Positions 1 through 10,051 of a stretch of DNA of 64,000 nt are shown one piece after another. Numbering within the stretch: position 1 is the stretch's first letter; each line of letters begins with the position of its first letter. The stretch lies in NCBI GenBank assembly GCA_035719105.1, contig DASTGN010000001.1, positions 124,001 to 188,000 of the forward strand, read 5' to 3'. The position numbers were made by a program, and so were the translations under genes. The DNA is from UBA8389 sp035719105. Its GTDB lineage: Bacteria; Bacteroidota; Bacteroidia; Bacteroidales; UBA1402. The notes below the pieces were generated by a model. It was not told where the DNA came from. It did no database searches and saw only the letters and a program-made list of their open reading frames with translations.

Positions 1-1
1 G

Positions 2-616
2 GCAACCGGCGCGCTGATTCTATTCGATGCCGCGTACGAAGCTTTCATCACTGAAAGCGATGTGCCACATAGCATCTACGAGATTGAAGGCGCCAAAAAA
101 TGCGCCATTGAGTTCCGCAGTTTTTCCAAAACCGCCGGTTTTACCGGATTGCGTTGCGGTTATACGGTGGTGCCCAAAGAATGCATGGCCAAGGCTGAGA
201 ACGGCGAAAAAGTTGCCCTCAATCCGCTGTGGAACAGAAGACAGACTACTAAATTCAACGGTGTGTCCTATGTGACTCAGAAAGCTGCAGAAGCTGTTTA
301 TTCAGCCGAAGGCAGAGCGGAAAGCAACGCCAACATCAAAGGTTATCTGGAAAATGCGGCTATCATCCGCAAAACGCTGATTGGTTTGGGTTGGGATGTT
401 TTTGGCGGCGTCAATGCACCCTACATTTGGTTCAAGACACCTAAAGGATTGGATTCCTGGACATTTTTCGACCGCATGTTGGCAGAAGCCCATGTGATAG
501 GAACACCAGGTGTTGGATTCGGCCCCAGCGGGCAAGGTTACTTGAGACTGACTGCTTTCGGTAGCCGGGAATCAACCCTCGAAGCCATGGATCGTATAAC
601 AAAATGGATTGTATAA
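2..616 (+). CDS. dapL: LL-diaminopimelate aminotransferase, C-terminal part (cut by window edge)
   Basis: PLP-dependent class I/II aminotransferase that converts tetrahydrodipicolinate directly to LL-diaminopimelate in lysine and peptidoglycan synthesis. Only the last 204 codons are present; the frame is open to the left edge. The PLP lysine lies in SFSKTAGFTGLRCGY, a very characteristic DapL stretch, and the C-terminal half continues through VGFGPSGQGYLRLTAFGS, which carries the substrate-carboxylate arginine (YLRL). It ends 19 nt before glnN with no terminator between them, so the two may be co-transcribed. lysC and lysA lie further along the window. The family assignment is secure; the N-terminus cannot be seen. 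Confidence 0.93.
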   Translation, partial: ATGALILFDAAYEAFITESDVPHSIYEIEGAKKCAIEFRSFSKTAGFTGLRCGYTVVPKECMAKAENGEKVALNPLWNRRQTTKFNGVSYVTQKAAEAVYSAEGRAESNANIKGYLENAAIIRKTLIGLGWDVFGGVNAPYIWFKTPKGLDSWTFFDRMLAEAHVIGTPGVGFGPSGQGYLRLTAFGSRESTLEAMDRITKWIV

Positions 617-635
617 ATAACAATAATTCAAACGT

Positions 636-2825
636 ATGTCATCACTAAGATTTCACCTGGTAAGAGAGGCCTTCGGGCACAAAGCGGTAGCCATATCAGC
701 TCCCATGAGTAAAACGTCCGATTATTATGGCGTTAATGTGTTCAATCGTGATAAGATGCGCAAATACCTTTCCAAAGATACGTACAAAGTATTGGCAGGT
801 GCCATCGACAATGGCAAGAGCTTGGATCGCGAAATCGCCAATCACGTTGCCGCCGGCATGAAGATGTGGGCGATGGAAATGGGCGCAACACACTACACAC
901 ACTGGTTTCAACCTCTGACTGACGGTACGGCCGAAAAGCATGATTCCTTTATTGAACATTCAGGAAAAGGAACCGTAACCGAAGAATTTGACGGCAAGTT
1001 GCTGGCTCAACAAGAACCTGATGCTTCCAGTTTTCCAAGTGGGGGTATTCGCAACACCTTCGAAGCTCGCGGCTATACGGCTTGGGATCCTTCATCACCT
1101 GCATTCATCGTTGATGACACGCTTTGTATTCCGACCATTTTTATTTCCTATACCGGCGAAGCACTTGACTACAAGACTCCGCTGTTGAAAGCCCTTACTG
1201 CAGTCAATAAAGCTGCAACCGAAACGTGTCAGTTTTTCGATCCCAATGTAAAACGCGTTCAAGCCAACTTAGGTTGGGAACAGGAATATTTCCTTGTTGA
1301 CGAATCGTTGTACAGTGCTCGTCCAGACTTGATGTTGACCGGACGGACCTTGATGGGTCACGAATCCTCCAAGAACCAACAGTTGGAAGACCACTACTTC
1401 GGATCCATTCCTTTACGTGTGGCTGCATTCATGAAAGAACTTGAATATGAGGGTTATAAATTGGGCTTGCCATTAAAAACCCGCCACAACGAAGTGGCTC
1501 CGAATCAGTTTGAGCTGGCTCCGATCTACGAAGAATGCAACTTGGCCGTCGACCAAAACTTGCTGGTGATGGATATCATGAACAAAGTAGCCAAACATCA
1601 CAATTTCCAGGTTCTGTTGCACGAAAAACCATTCGCAGGCATCAATGGTAGCGGCAAACACAACAACTGGTCACTCAGCACCGATACCGGCGTGCTCTTG
1701 TACAATCCGGGTAAAAATGCTGAAGAAAACCTCCAATTCGTTACTTTTTTAGTGAACACCCTGATGGCCGTTTATAAAAACAACGCCGTTCTGAAGGCAT
1801 CCATCGCTTCTGCCACCAACGAACATCGTTTGGGTGCCAATGAAGCTCCTCCAGCCATCATTTCTGCATTCTTGGGCAAACAACTGACTGCTGTATTGGA
1901 TGCTCTCGAAGTATCTGAAACGGACGCAGCCATCAAGTTCGATGCCAAAGGTGTCTTTTCAATGGGTGTTGGCCAGATTCCTTCCCTATTGATCGACAAC
2001 ACAGACCGTAACCGTACGTCTCCGTTCGCCTTCACTGGCAACCGTTTCGAATTCCGCGCGGTGGGATCCTCTGCCAACTGTTCCTCAGCCATGACGGTTC
2101 TCAACACCGCTGTTGCTGCTCAGTTGAACGAATTCAACGCTGAAGTGAAGAAGCACATCGCTGCTGGCGAAACCAAAGAAAAAGCCATCTTCGCTGTACT
2201 TCGCCAACTCATCACCGCTTCCAAAGCCATCCGTTTCGACGGTAACGGTTACAGCGATGAATGGAAAGCAGAAGCTGCTTCACGCGGCCTGGATTGCGAA
2301 GTAAGCGTACCCGTTCAATACGATGCATTCCTGAAACCCGAAGTGGTTGACATGTTTGTCAAGACTGGAGTCATGACCGAAGTCGAATTGCATGCCCGCA
2401 ACGAAGTCAAGTGGGAAAGCTACACCAAGAAGATTCAGATTGAAGCTCGTGTTTTGGGTGACATGGCTCTGAACCACATTGTTCCGGTTGCCACCAAATA
2501 TCAGTCTTCTCTGCTCGATAACGTTTCCAAACTAAAAGATTTGTTCGATAAGTCCAAGTTTGAAAAATTGGCTTCCGAAAAGATTGCTTTGATCGAACAG
2601 ATTGAAAATCACTTGAATGCCATTCAGTCCAAAGTTGGTCAAATGGTAGACGCCCGTAAGGTCGCCAACAAGTTGGAAAATGCACGCGAACAGGCTATTG
2701 CCTACCACGACACGGTTGCTCCATATTTCAATGAAATCCGTTACAGCATCGATAAATTGGAACTGATTGTTGACAACGAAATGTGGACGCTTCCCAAGTA
2801 TCGCGAACTATTATTTATTCGATAG
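636..2825 (+). CDS. glnN: Glutamine synthetase type III
   Basis: ATP-dependent ligation of ammonia to glutamate in the cytoplasm. The 729-residue length is typical of GSIII (about 700-730) and far longer than GSI (about 470). The GSIII-specific N-terminus includes GVNVFNRDKMRKYL. Catalytic motifs follow in the expected order: NLGWEQEYFLVD (metal-binding glutamates), KTRHNEVAPNQFELAP, HEKPFAGINGSGKHNNWSL and NRFEFRAVGSSAN. A GSIII-type helical C-terminal region follows. The ATG at 636 fits the family N-terminus. gltB and gltD lie just downstream, so the cluster holds the complete GS-GOGAT cycle. No clear TAnnTTTG element was found just upstream. Confidence 0.97.
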   Translation: MSSLRFHLVREAFGHKAVAISAPMSKTSDYYGVNVFNRDKMRKYLSKDTYKVLAGAIDNGKSLDREIANHVAAGMKMWAMEMGATHYTHWFQPLTDGTAEKHDSFIEHSGKGTVTEEFDGKLLAQQEPDASSFPSGGIRNTFEARGYTAWDPSSPAFIVDDTLCIPTIFISYTGEALDYKTPLLKALTAVNKAATETCQFFDPNVKRVQANLGWEQEYFLVDESLYSARPDLMLTGRTLMGHESSKNQQLEDHYFGSIPLRVAAFMKELEYEGYKLGLPLKTRHNEVAPNQFELAPIYEECNLAVDQNLLVMDIMNKVAKHHNFQVLLHEKPFAGINGSGKHNNWSLSTDTGVLLYNPGKNAEENLQFVTFLVNTLMAVYKNNAVLKASIASATNEHRLGANEAPPAIISAFLGKQLTAVLDALEVSETDAAIKFDAKGVFSMGVGQIPSLLIDNTDRNRTSPFAFTGNRFEFRAVGSSANCSSAMTVLNTAVAAQLNEFNAEVKKHIAAGETKEKAIFAVLRQLITASKAIRFDGNGYSDEWKAEAASRGLDCEVSVPVQYDAFLKPEVVDMFVKTGVMTEVELHARNEVKWESYTKKIQIEARVLGDMALNHIVPVATKYQSSLLDNVSKLKDLFDKSKFEKLASEKIALIEQIENHLNAIQSKVGQMVDARKVANKLENAREQAIAYHDTVAPYFNEIRYSIDKLELIVDNEMWTLPKYRELLFIR

Positions 2826-2890
2826 ATCCTACATCCTTCATAGTTTTTTTGAGGCCATATCTGCCGCGAGGCAGAAAATTATGAAGAAGG

Positions 2891-2930
2891 AACCATCCTC
2901 CCGAGCGCGGGAGGATGGTTTAATTAAGTT
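2891..2930 (+). terminator. Hairpin after glnN
   Basis: A perfect 13-bp stem (AACCATCCTCCCG at 2891-2903 with its complement at 2908-2920) closes on a 4-base loop. The tail is TAATTAAGTTT rather than a solid T-run, so it may be a weak terminator or an mRNA-stabilising hairpin that adjusts gltB expression relative to glnN. A smaller hairpin (CTGCC/GGCAG, 2861-2874) precedes it. Confidence 0.55.
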
Positions 2931-3005
2931 TAGCCAGGCAATGTCCAGGCATCTTTCATTTAACGACTTTTCAATAGTATAGGTAAAAAAATAAGCATCT
3001 GATCT

Positions 3006-6000
3006 ATGTTAAAGTATCCAATTGCTCAGGGACTATATCATCCCGAAAACGAGCATGACGCCTGCGGGGTGGGCTTTGTTGCCCGCATTACAGGCGAAAG
3101 AACCCACGATATAGTGGAGCGCGGTTTGCAGGTTTTGGAAAACATGATGCACCGCGGAGCAGAGGGCGCTGACCAAAAAACCGGTGACGGAGCTGGTATC
3201 TTGGTTCAGATTCCTCACGAATTCATTTTATTGCAAGGTATTCCTGTTCCCGAACGTGGAAGTTATGGTACCGGACTGGTCTTTTTCCCGAAAAACGAAA
3301 AGGAAAACGACTTGTGTATGGAATTACTCACATCCATTCTGACTAAAGAAGGGTTGACCCTTTTAGCCACGCGCGATGTGCCTGTAAACAATTCCATCCT
3401 GGGTGAAACCTCTCTATCCAACGAGCCGAATATCAGGCAAATAGTTGTAACAGGACCTGGAAAACCAGAGGAATTGGAACGCAAACTTTACGTTGCCCGT
3501 AAAAAGGTAGAAAACGCTACGGCTCAATCCACTTTAACCGATAAACGGAGTTTTTACATAGTCAGTTTGTCTACTAAACGAATGGTTTACAAGGGCATGC
3601 TCAGCTCCATTCAACTGCGCGAATACTTCCCTGACCTGAGCCATCCCAACTTTACTTCTGCCATCGCACTGGTACACTCTCGCTTCAGTACGAATACTTT
3701 CCCCACCTGGGATTTGGCACAGCCCTTCCGTTTGCTTGGCCACAATGGTGAAATAAATACCATCAAAGGCAACCGTTTTTGGATGCAAGCGCGTGAAAGC
3801 GTCTTAAAATCGGACTTGATAGACAATATGGACGAAATCTATCCCATCATTCAAGCTGGTATGAGCGACTCGGCTTCACTCGACAACGCGTTGGAATTCC
3901 TCTTGATGGCTGGATTGTCTTTGCCGCACGCCATTGCGATGTTGGTACCCGACTCTTGGAACGACACTAATTCCATTCCCGACAACGTGAAAGCATTCTA
4001 CGAATACCACAGCACCATGATGGAACCTTGGGATGGCCCTGCCACTCTGTTGTTCTCGGACGGTCGCTATGCCGGTGGATTGCTCGACCGCAACGGTTTA
4101 CGTCCCGCGCGTTACCTCATTACGACGGACGATGTGATGATCGTGGCTTCTGAAACTGGCGTTCAAACGTTTCCGGCAGAAAATATTCGTGAAAAAGGCC
4201 GCCTGAAACCTGGAAAAATGTTGATTATCGACATGAAGGAGCATACTGTCCAATACGATGCCGAAATCAAGCAGAACCTTGCCAATGCATTTCCTTACCG
4301 CGAATGGTTGGAAAAGAACCGCATCAAATTGCAGAACCTTTCTTCCGGTCGAGAAGTCAAAAGCGATCTGCCCAACCTGAAAGCCTACATGAAGGCTTTC
4401 AACTATACGAAAGAAGATATTGAACGCCTGATGATTCCAATGGCGTTGGAAGGTAAGGAGCCGGTTTCTTCCATGGGGAACGATGCCCCGATAGCCGTGC
4501 TGTCCGACAAACCGCAACTGTTATTCAGTTACTTCCGCCAATTGTTTGCCCAGGTGACCAACCCGCCCATCGACCCCATTCGGGAGGAACTGGTGATGTC
4601 GCATTCCGCCTATCTTGGTTCGCACCAAGCTAATTTGCTCTCTCCCAGCGCGGAACACTGCAAGGTGGTCAAGCTAAAGAGCCCGGTCATCAGCAATACC
4701 GAATTTGACATACTCAACAATATCCGTTACAAACGTTTCTCTTCCGTAGAGTTGCCCATGCTTTTCCCGCTAACTGGCGGTGCCGAGGGCTTGGAAAAAG
4801 CAGTGAACAGTCTTTGCCTGAAAGCAGAGGAAGCCGTTGAAAATGGACACAATTACTTGATTCTCACGGATAGAGGAGTGAATGCCGACTTAGTGGCCAT
4901 TCCTTCGCTTCTTGCTGTTTCTGCCGTCCACCACCATTTGATCAAATGCCGCAAACGCATGCAGATCGACATCGTGGTCGAAAGTGCCGAACCCCGCGAA
5001 ATCATGCATTTTGCCCTCCTTTTCGGATATGGCGCCAGTGTGGTCAATCCGTATGGTGCCTTGGCCGTATTGCACGATCAAGTCAAAAACAAAGAAATCC
5101 AGGCCGATTTCGAGACAGCACAAAAACATTACATCAAGTCCATCAACAAAGGCTTGCTTAAAGTCATGTCCAAAATGGGTATTTCGACTTTACGCAGCTA
5201 CCGTGGTGCTCAGATATTTGAAGCCATCGGCATCAGTACCGAAGTGCTCGACCGCTACTTCGAAGGCACTGTTTCCAAAATTGAAGGCATCACCCTCGAA
5301 GATATTGCCCGCGAAGCCATCTACACCCATCAGGAAGGTTTTGGAACGAATGAACCGACCAATCTTGAAAACACAGGTGTATACTCTTGGCGCAAGGATG
5401 GTGAACTCCACGCCTGGAATCCGGAAACCATTTCTCGTCTGCAAATTGCCACCAAGACCGGTTCTTGGGAAAAATATAAGGAATATGTCTCTGCTGTCGA
5501 TCAGAAGGCACATCCCATCTTCTTGCGTGACTTCCTCGAATACAAAGGCAAGGAAGCCATTGATATCAGCGAAGTGGAACCCGCTTCCGAAATCACCAAG
5601 CGTTTTGTGACCGGCGCCATGTCTTATGGTTCCATCAGTCGTGATGCCCACGAAGCCATGGCCATTGCCATGAACTTATTGGGTGGAAAAAGCAATACCG
5701 GCGAAGGTGGGGAAGATCCTGAACGATTCAAACCTCGTCCCGACGGTACCAGTGCTCGGAGTGCCATCAAACAAGTCGCCTCGGGTCGTTTTGGTGTTAC
5801 CACCGAATACCTGGTCAATGCGGACGAAATTCAAATTAAAGTAGCTCAGGGTGCTAAGCCCGGTGAAGGCGGTCAATTACCTGGTTACAAAGTCGATCAG
5901 GTTATCGCCAAAACCCGACACTCCATTCCTGGAATCTCACTGATATCACCTCCGCCGCACCACGATATTTACTCCATCGAGGACTTGGCACAGTTGATTT

Positions 6001-7511
6001 TCGACCTCAAAAACGTGAATCCATCCGCCCGAATCAGTGTCAAACTGGTGTCCGAAAGCGGTGTTGGAACCGTTGCTGCTGGGGTTGCCAAAGCGAAAGC
6101 CGACATGGTCCTGATCAGCGGTTGCGAAGGTGGAACGGGCGCCAGTCCCTCCAGCTCCATCAAACACGCCGGGTTGCCTGTCGAAATCGGTTTGGCCGAA
6201 ACGCAACAGACTTTGGTGATGAACGGTCTGCGTGGTCAAATTCGCCTGCAAACTGACGGCCAGCTTAAAACCGGTCGTGACATCGTGATTTCTGCCCTTC
6301 TGGGAGCGGAAGAATTTGGTTTCGCCACCAGTGCCTTATTGGTGCTCGGTTGCGTCATGATGCGCAAATGCCACCTGAATACTTGCCCGGTTGGTGTCGC
6401 CACCCAGGACGAAGAGCTTCGTAAGAAATTCACCGGTAAATACGTCTATTTGGTGAACTTCTTCAATTTTCTTGCACAGGATGTTCGCGAACACCTGGCA
6501 GCACTCGGTTACAAATCCCTTGATGAAATCATCGGACGCGCAGACTTGCTGCAATTCGTACCCAAAGCGGATAATCCGAAAATGCAGAAGTTGGATTTCT
6601 CCAAATTGCTTTTTGTACCGAAAGAGGCTCAGGATCAAGCTATACACAATATTAAAAAACAACAACACGACATCGACGATATCCAAGACCGTTCGCTCAT
6701 TAAGTTGGCCACGCCAGCACTTGAGATGCAAAGTCCGGTACAATTCGTTCGTGATATCAAGAATACCGACCGTACGGTTGGTGCCATGCTTTCCGGTGAA
6801 ATAGCCAAACGGTACGGTAACGAAGGTTTGCCAAACGATACGATCAGCTGCACTTTCAAGGGTTCGGCAGGTCAGAGTTTCGGCGCATTCCTTTCCAAAG
6901 GGGTGACTTTCCGATTGGAAGGAGATTCCAACGACTACTTGGGCAAAGGTTTGTCCGGTGGTCGTATCATCGTGGTTCCTCCGGTAGGCACGACCTTTGC
7001 GCCCGAAAACAACATCATTGCCGGCAATACGCTGATGTACGGAGCCACCTCTGGCGAAGTGTATATCAATGGCCAAGTCGGTGAACGTTTCTGTGTCCGT
7101 AACTCCGGTGCCATCACCGTAGTGGAAGGCGCTGGCGATCACTGCTGCGAGTACATGACCGGCGGTCGAGCAGTCATTCTTGGAAAGACTGGTCGAAATT
7201 TTGCTGCAGGTATGTCGGGCGGTATTGCTTACGTCCTTGACGAAGAAGGCGATTTCGATTATTTCTGCAACATGCAGATGGTTGAATTGTCGCTCATCGA
7301 AGACCGGGCAGACAATATTGAACTCAAGAACTTGATTTCTGCCCATTACCGATACACCCAAAGTCCAAAGGCAAAACGAATCTTGGACAACTGGAGTGAA
7401 TATGTAGAAAAATTCATCCGCGTGATTCCGATCGAATACAAGAAAGTATTGCACGATGAAAAGATTGAAGCTGTTAAAAAGAAAATTGCACAAGTAGAAT
7501 TCGACTATTGA
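3006..7511 (+). CDS. gltB: Glutamate synthase, large (alpha) subunit
   Basis: The 1501-residue GOGAT large subunit transfers the amide nitrogen of glutamine to 2-oxoglutarate. The N-terminal class II glutamine amidotransferase begins after a 19-residue propeptide; Cys20 in DACGVGF would become the N-terminal nucleophile after processing. The central and FMN-binding synthase domains follow, with GEGGEDPERF and the ammonia-channel region. The 3Fe-4S ligands are Cys1116, Cys1122 and Cys1127 in CVMMRKCHLNTCPVGVATQ. The C-terminal GXGXG beta-helix domain (from about residue 1270) is intact. gltD starts 1 nt after the stop, which fits a stoichiometric alpha-beta enzyme. Confidence 0.98.
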   Translation: MLKYPIAQGLYHPENEHDACGVGFVARITGERTHDIVERGLQVLENMMHRGAEGADQKTGDGAGILVQIPHEFILLQGIPVPERGSYGTGLVFFPKNEKENDLCMELLTSILTKEGLTLLATRDVPVNNSILGETSLSNEPNIRQIVVTGPGKPEELERKLYVARKKVENATAQSTLTDKRSFYIVSLSTKRMVYKGMLSSIQLREYFPDLSHPNFTSAIALVHSRFSTNTFPTWDLAQPFRLLGHNGEINTIKGNRFWMQARESVLKSDLIDNMDEIYPIIQAGMSDSASLDNALEFLLMAGLSLPHAIAMLVPDSWNDTNSIPDNVKAFYEYHSTMMEPWDGPATLLFSDGRYAGGLLDRNGLRPARYLITTDDVMIVASETGVQTFPAENIREKGRLKPGKMLIIDMKEHTVQYDAEIKQNLANAFPYREWLEKNRIKLQNLSSGREVKSDLPNLKAYMKAFNYTKEDIERLMIPMALEGKEPVSSMGNDAPIAVLSDKPQLLFSYFRQLFAQVTNPPIDPIREELVMSHSAYLGSHQANLLSPSAEHCKVVKLKSPVISNTEFDILNNIRYKRFSSVELPMLFPLTGGAEGLEKAVNSLCLKAEEAVENGHNYLILTDRGVNADLVAIPSLLAVSAVHHHLIKCRKRMQIDIVVESAEPREIMHFALLFGYGASVVNPYGALAVLHDQVKNKEIQADFETAQKHYIKSINKGLLKVMSKMGISTLRSYRGAQIFEAIGISTEVLDRYFEGTVSKIEGITLEDIAREAIYTHQEGFGTNEPTNLENTGVYSWRKDGELHAWNPETISRLQIATKTGSWEKYKEYVSAVDQKAHPIFLRDFLEYKGKEAIDISEVEPASEITKRFVTGAMSYGSISRDAHEAMAIAMNLLGGKSNTGEGGEDPERFKPRPDGTSARSAIKQVASGRFGVTTEYLVNADEIQIKVAQGAKPGEGGQLPGYKVDQVIAKTRHSIPGISLISPPPHHDIYSIEDLAQLIFDLKNVNPSARISVKLVSESGVGTVAAGVAKAKADMVLISGCEGGTGASPSSSIKHAGLPVEIGLAETQQTLVMNGLRGQIRLQTDGQLKTGRDIVISALLGAEEFGFATSALLVLGCVMMRKCHLNTCPVGVATQDEELRKKFTGKYVYLVNFFNFLAQDVREHLAALGYKSLDEIIGRADLLQFVPKADNPKMQKLDFSKLLFVPKEAQDQAIHNIKKQQHDIDDIQDRSLIKLATPALEMQSPVQFVRDIKNTDRTVGAMLSGEIAKRYGNEGLPNDTISCTFKGSAGQSFGAFLSKGVTFRLEGDSNDYLGKGLSGGRIIVVPPVGTTFAPENNIIAGNTLMYGATSGEVYINGQVGERFCVRNSGAITVVEGAGDHCCEYMTGGRAVILGKTGRNFAAGMSGGIAYVLDEEGDFDYFCNMQMVELSLIEDRADNIELKNLISAHYRYTQSPKAKRILDNWSEYVEKFIRVIPIEYKKVLHDEKIEAVKKKIAQVEFDY

Positions 7512-7512
7512 T

Positions 7513-8931
7513 ATGGGAAATCCAAAAGCATTCTTAACTATAGACCGTAAAGAGGCCGGTTATCGACCGATCCACGAACGGAAGACCGACTTTGGGGAAG
7601 TCGAACAAACCCTGAATAACGGAGACCGCATGTTGCAGGCCTCCCGCTGCATGGATTGCGGCATTCCTTTCTGCCATTGGGCTTGTCCGCTTGGGAACAA
7701 AATGCCTGAATATCAGGATTTATTGTATAAAGGAAAATGGAAACAAGCTTACGAGGTTCTTGCTGAAACCGATGATTTTCCAGAATTTACTGGACGTGTT
7801 TGTCCTGCTCTCTGTGAAAAATCCTGTGTTTTGAACATTGACCACAATGCCATTACCATCCGCGAAAATGAAGCTTCTGTAACGGAGCGTGCTTGGGACG
7901 AGGGTTGGATTGTTCCAAAACCTCCCAAAACCCGTACAGGTAAGAAAGTGGCCATCATTGGTAGCGGCCCCGCAGGTTTAGTGGCCGCATACCGTCTAAA
8001 TCGTCTCGGCCATGAAGTGACCGTTTACGAAAAGAGTCCTCAAATTGGTGGTTTGCTGCGTTTTGGTATCCCCAATTTCAAACTGAACAAAAACATCATC
8101 GACCGTCGTTTGGAACAATTGTCGGCTGAAGGAATTAAATTTGTGACCGATGCAGAAGTTGGAAAGAATATTTCCATCCAAGACCTTAAGAATCAGAACG
8201 ATGCAATTTGCATTACGATTGGTGCTGGTGTTCCACGTGACTTGAATGTAGAAGGACGTGAACTCAACGGCATTCATTTTGCCCTTGATTTCTTGTTCCA
8301 ACAAAACTACCGATTGGCCGGCTTGCCTATCGAAGGTCCAGAAATAACCGCTAAAGGCAAGCGAGTGCTAGTCATCGGTGGTGGTGATACGGGTTCCGAC
8401 TGTGTGGGAACCTCCAACCGACAAGGTGCCATTGAAGTGACTCAAATTGAGATCCTTTCGATGCCTCCTGTGGGAGATAATCCTGCAACACCTTGGCCCA
8501 ATTGGCCCAACATACTCAAAACATCTTCTTCGCACGAAGAAGGTTGCATTCGTCGCTGGTGCCTCACTACCAACCGGTTCATCGGAGAAAACGGACAACT
8601 GACCGGAGTGGAAATTGCTGAAGTGGAATGGGTGACCGATCCATCTACGGGCCGTCAGAGCATGAAACCGACCGGTAAGACCGAAACGTTGAAAGCCGAT
8701 ATCGTCTTTTTGGCTATGGGTTTCACCAACCCGGTGCACGAAGGTTTGCTCAATGATCTGACGGTGGAATACGACGGTCGTGGAAATGTGAAAACGAATA
8801 CCACCCTTGCAAGTTCTGTCAAAGGCGTGTTTGCTGCCGGCGATGCGGCAACCGGTGCCAGCTTGGTTGTTCGTGCCATGGCTTCCGGACGAGACATGGC
8901 CAAATCGGTTCATGAATACCTAAGTAAGTAG
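7513..8931 (+). CDS. gltD: Glutamate synthase, small (beta) subunit
   Basis: The 472-residue FAD/NAD(P)H oxidoreductase feeds electrons to GltB. The N-terminal Fe-S segment has cysteines at 46, 49, 54 and 58 (CMDCGIPFCHWACP) with a further group near CPALCEKSC. The FAD dinucleotide fold is at GSGPAGLVAAYRLNRLGHEV, and a second Rossmann motif for NAD(P)H at VIGGGDTGSDCVG. The C-terminal FAD motif is GVFAAGDAATGASLVV. It is co-transcribed with gltB and followed by a strong intrinsic terminator. No fusion or truncation was seen. Confidence 0.97.
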   Translation: MGNPKAFLTIDRKEAGYRPIHERKTDFGEVEQTLNNGDRMLQASRCMDCGIPFCHWACPLGNKMPEYQDLLYKGKWKQAYEVLAETDDFPEFTGRVCPALCEKSCVLNIDHNAITIRENEASVTERAWDEGWIVPKPPKTRTGKKVAIIGSGPAGLVAAYRLNRLGHEVTVYEKSPQIGGLLRFGIPNFKLNKNIIDRRLEQLSAEGIKFVTDAEVGKNISIQDLKNQNDAICITIGAGVPRDLNVEGRELNGIHFALDFLFQQNYRLAGLPIEGPEITAKGKRVLVIGGGDTGSDCVGTSNRQGAIEVTQIEILSMPPVGDNPATPWPNWPNILKTSSSHEEGCIRRWCLTTNRFIGENGQLTGVEIAEVEWVTDPSTGRQSMKPTGKTETLKADIVFLAMGFTNPVHEGLLNDLTVEYDGRGNVKTNTTLASSVKGVFAAGDAATGASLVVRAMASGRDMAKSVHEYLSK

Positions 8932-8949
8932 ATTTTCAATAAAATAGCG

Positions 8950-8985
8950 AAGGGGATGTCTTAAAAAGGTCATCCCCTTTTTTTT
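8950..8985 (+). terminator. Intrinsic terminator of the glutamate synthase operon
   Basis: AAGGGGATG (8950-8958) pairs with CATCCCCTT (8971-8979) and runs into an eight-base T-tract. It closes the gltBD operon 19 nt after the gltD stop. Confidence 0.88.
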
Positions 8986-9016
8986 GGCCTCGACAAAATT
9001 TCGTACACTTGTAGTA

Positions 9017-9024
9017 CAATTTTG
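9017..9024 (+). promoter_or_regulatory. Probable -7 element of the pectin methylesterase gene
   Basis: CAATTTTG matches the Bacteroidota TAnnTTTG consensus in seven of eight positions. It ends 6 nt before the ATG at 9031, so the transcript would be leaderless or nearly so. The upstream terminator at 8985 supports an independent start here. Confidence 0.5.
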
Positions 9025-9030
9025 CCGACC

Positions 9031-9969
9031 ATGAAAAAAATCATTTATTTGTTTTTATTGCTTTTGCCTTTCAGTGTTTCTGCCATGACTTATGACTTGG
9101 TAGTAGCGAAAGACGGTAGTGGCAATTTTACCTCGATTCAGGCTGCCATCAATTCCATCCGTGATTTTCGACCCGAGGGCAGAACGATCATTTTTATTAA
9201 AAAAGGAGTGTATGCAGAAAAAGTGATTCTGCCCACCCAGAAAACTGAAATTACTCTGATTGGTGAAGATCGCGACAGTACCATCCTGACTTGGAACGAT
9301 CACGCAAACATCAATAAGATGGGCACCTTCAAGACCTTTACTTTTCTGATCCAGGGCAATGACATCGTTCTGGAAAATCTCACCATCGAAAACAACGCAC
9401 CCCGACTGGGACAAGCGGTGGCCCTGCATGTAGAAGGCGATCGAGTGGCTTTTTACAATTGTCGATTTTTAGGCAATCAAGACACCATTTATTTGGGTCG
9501 CGAAGGATGTCGCAATTATTTTAACAACTGTTACATCGAGGGAACGACCGATTTCATTTTTGGTTCATCAACCGCTTGGTTTGAACATTGCATTATTTTA
9601 GGAAAAGTGAATTCTTTTTTGACAGCGGCATCTACTCCTCCAAATATTCCTTATGGATTTGTATTCAACAAATGCACCATTCTAACGGCAGATTCGGTTA
9701 ATGCCGTCTATTTGGGAAGACCTTGGAGAACGTATGCATATACATTATTTAAGGAGTGTGCCCTAGAGGGGAAAATCAAACGGGAAGGTTGGCACAACTG
9801 GGGAAAAGTTGAAAATGAGGCCAATGCGCGTTATGCAGAATATAAAAATACGGGTCCGGGAGCCGATTTAACCGGCCGTGTGACTTGGGCAAAACAACTT
9901 TCCAAAAAAGAGGCAGCAAAAGTGAATCTGAAAAGCGTCTTTGGAAATTGGTTGCCTGCAGCGAATTAG
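9031..9969 (+). CDS. Secreted pectin methylesterase (CE8)
   Basis: Removes methyl esters from homogalacturonan so that polygalacturonase can cut it. The 312-residue protein starts with a signal peptide (MKKIIYLFLLLLPFSVSA); the ATG at 9031 is preferred over a TTG 9 nt upstream that lies inside the promoter element. The parallel beta-helix carries the CE8 signatures: VAKDGSGNFTSIQAAIN, the glutamine/aspartate motif GNQDTIY, the catalytic aspartate in GTTDFIFGS, and the Arg-Trp pair in YLGRPWRTYAY. No T9SS C-terminal domain is visible, so it is probably periplasmic. It is followed by a pectin-type HTCS regulator and a GH28, so the role is well supported by context. Confidence 0.94.
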   Translation: MKKIIYLFLLLLPFSVSAMTYDLVVAKDGSGNFTSIQAAINSIRDFRPEGRTIIFIKKGVYAEKVILPTQKTEITLIGEDRDSTILTWNDHANINKMGTFKTFTFLIQGNDIVLENLTIENNAPRLGQAVALHVEGDRVAFYNCRFLGNQDTIYLGREGCRNYFNNCYIEGTTDFIFGSSTAWFEHCIILGKVNSFLTAASTPPNIPYGFVFNKCTILTADSVNAVYLGRPWRTYAYTLFKECALEGKIKREGWHNWGKVENEANARYAEYKNTGPGADLTGRVTWAKQLSKKEAAKVNLKSVFGNWLPAAN

Positions 9970-10051
9970 TTGACGTATTTTACCAGAAATTCCACCTCTT
10001 CATCGCTGTTTTTAATGACTTTTGTTTTTGAATGATGTAAAACAAACCTTA

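Noticed and set aside
6336..7493. A 385-codon open frame on the minus strand inside gltB
   Set aside because: It is antisense to a strongly conserved part of gltB, resembles no family I know, and is explained by the codon bias of the sense gene.
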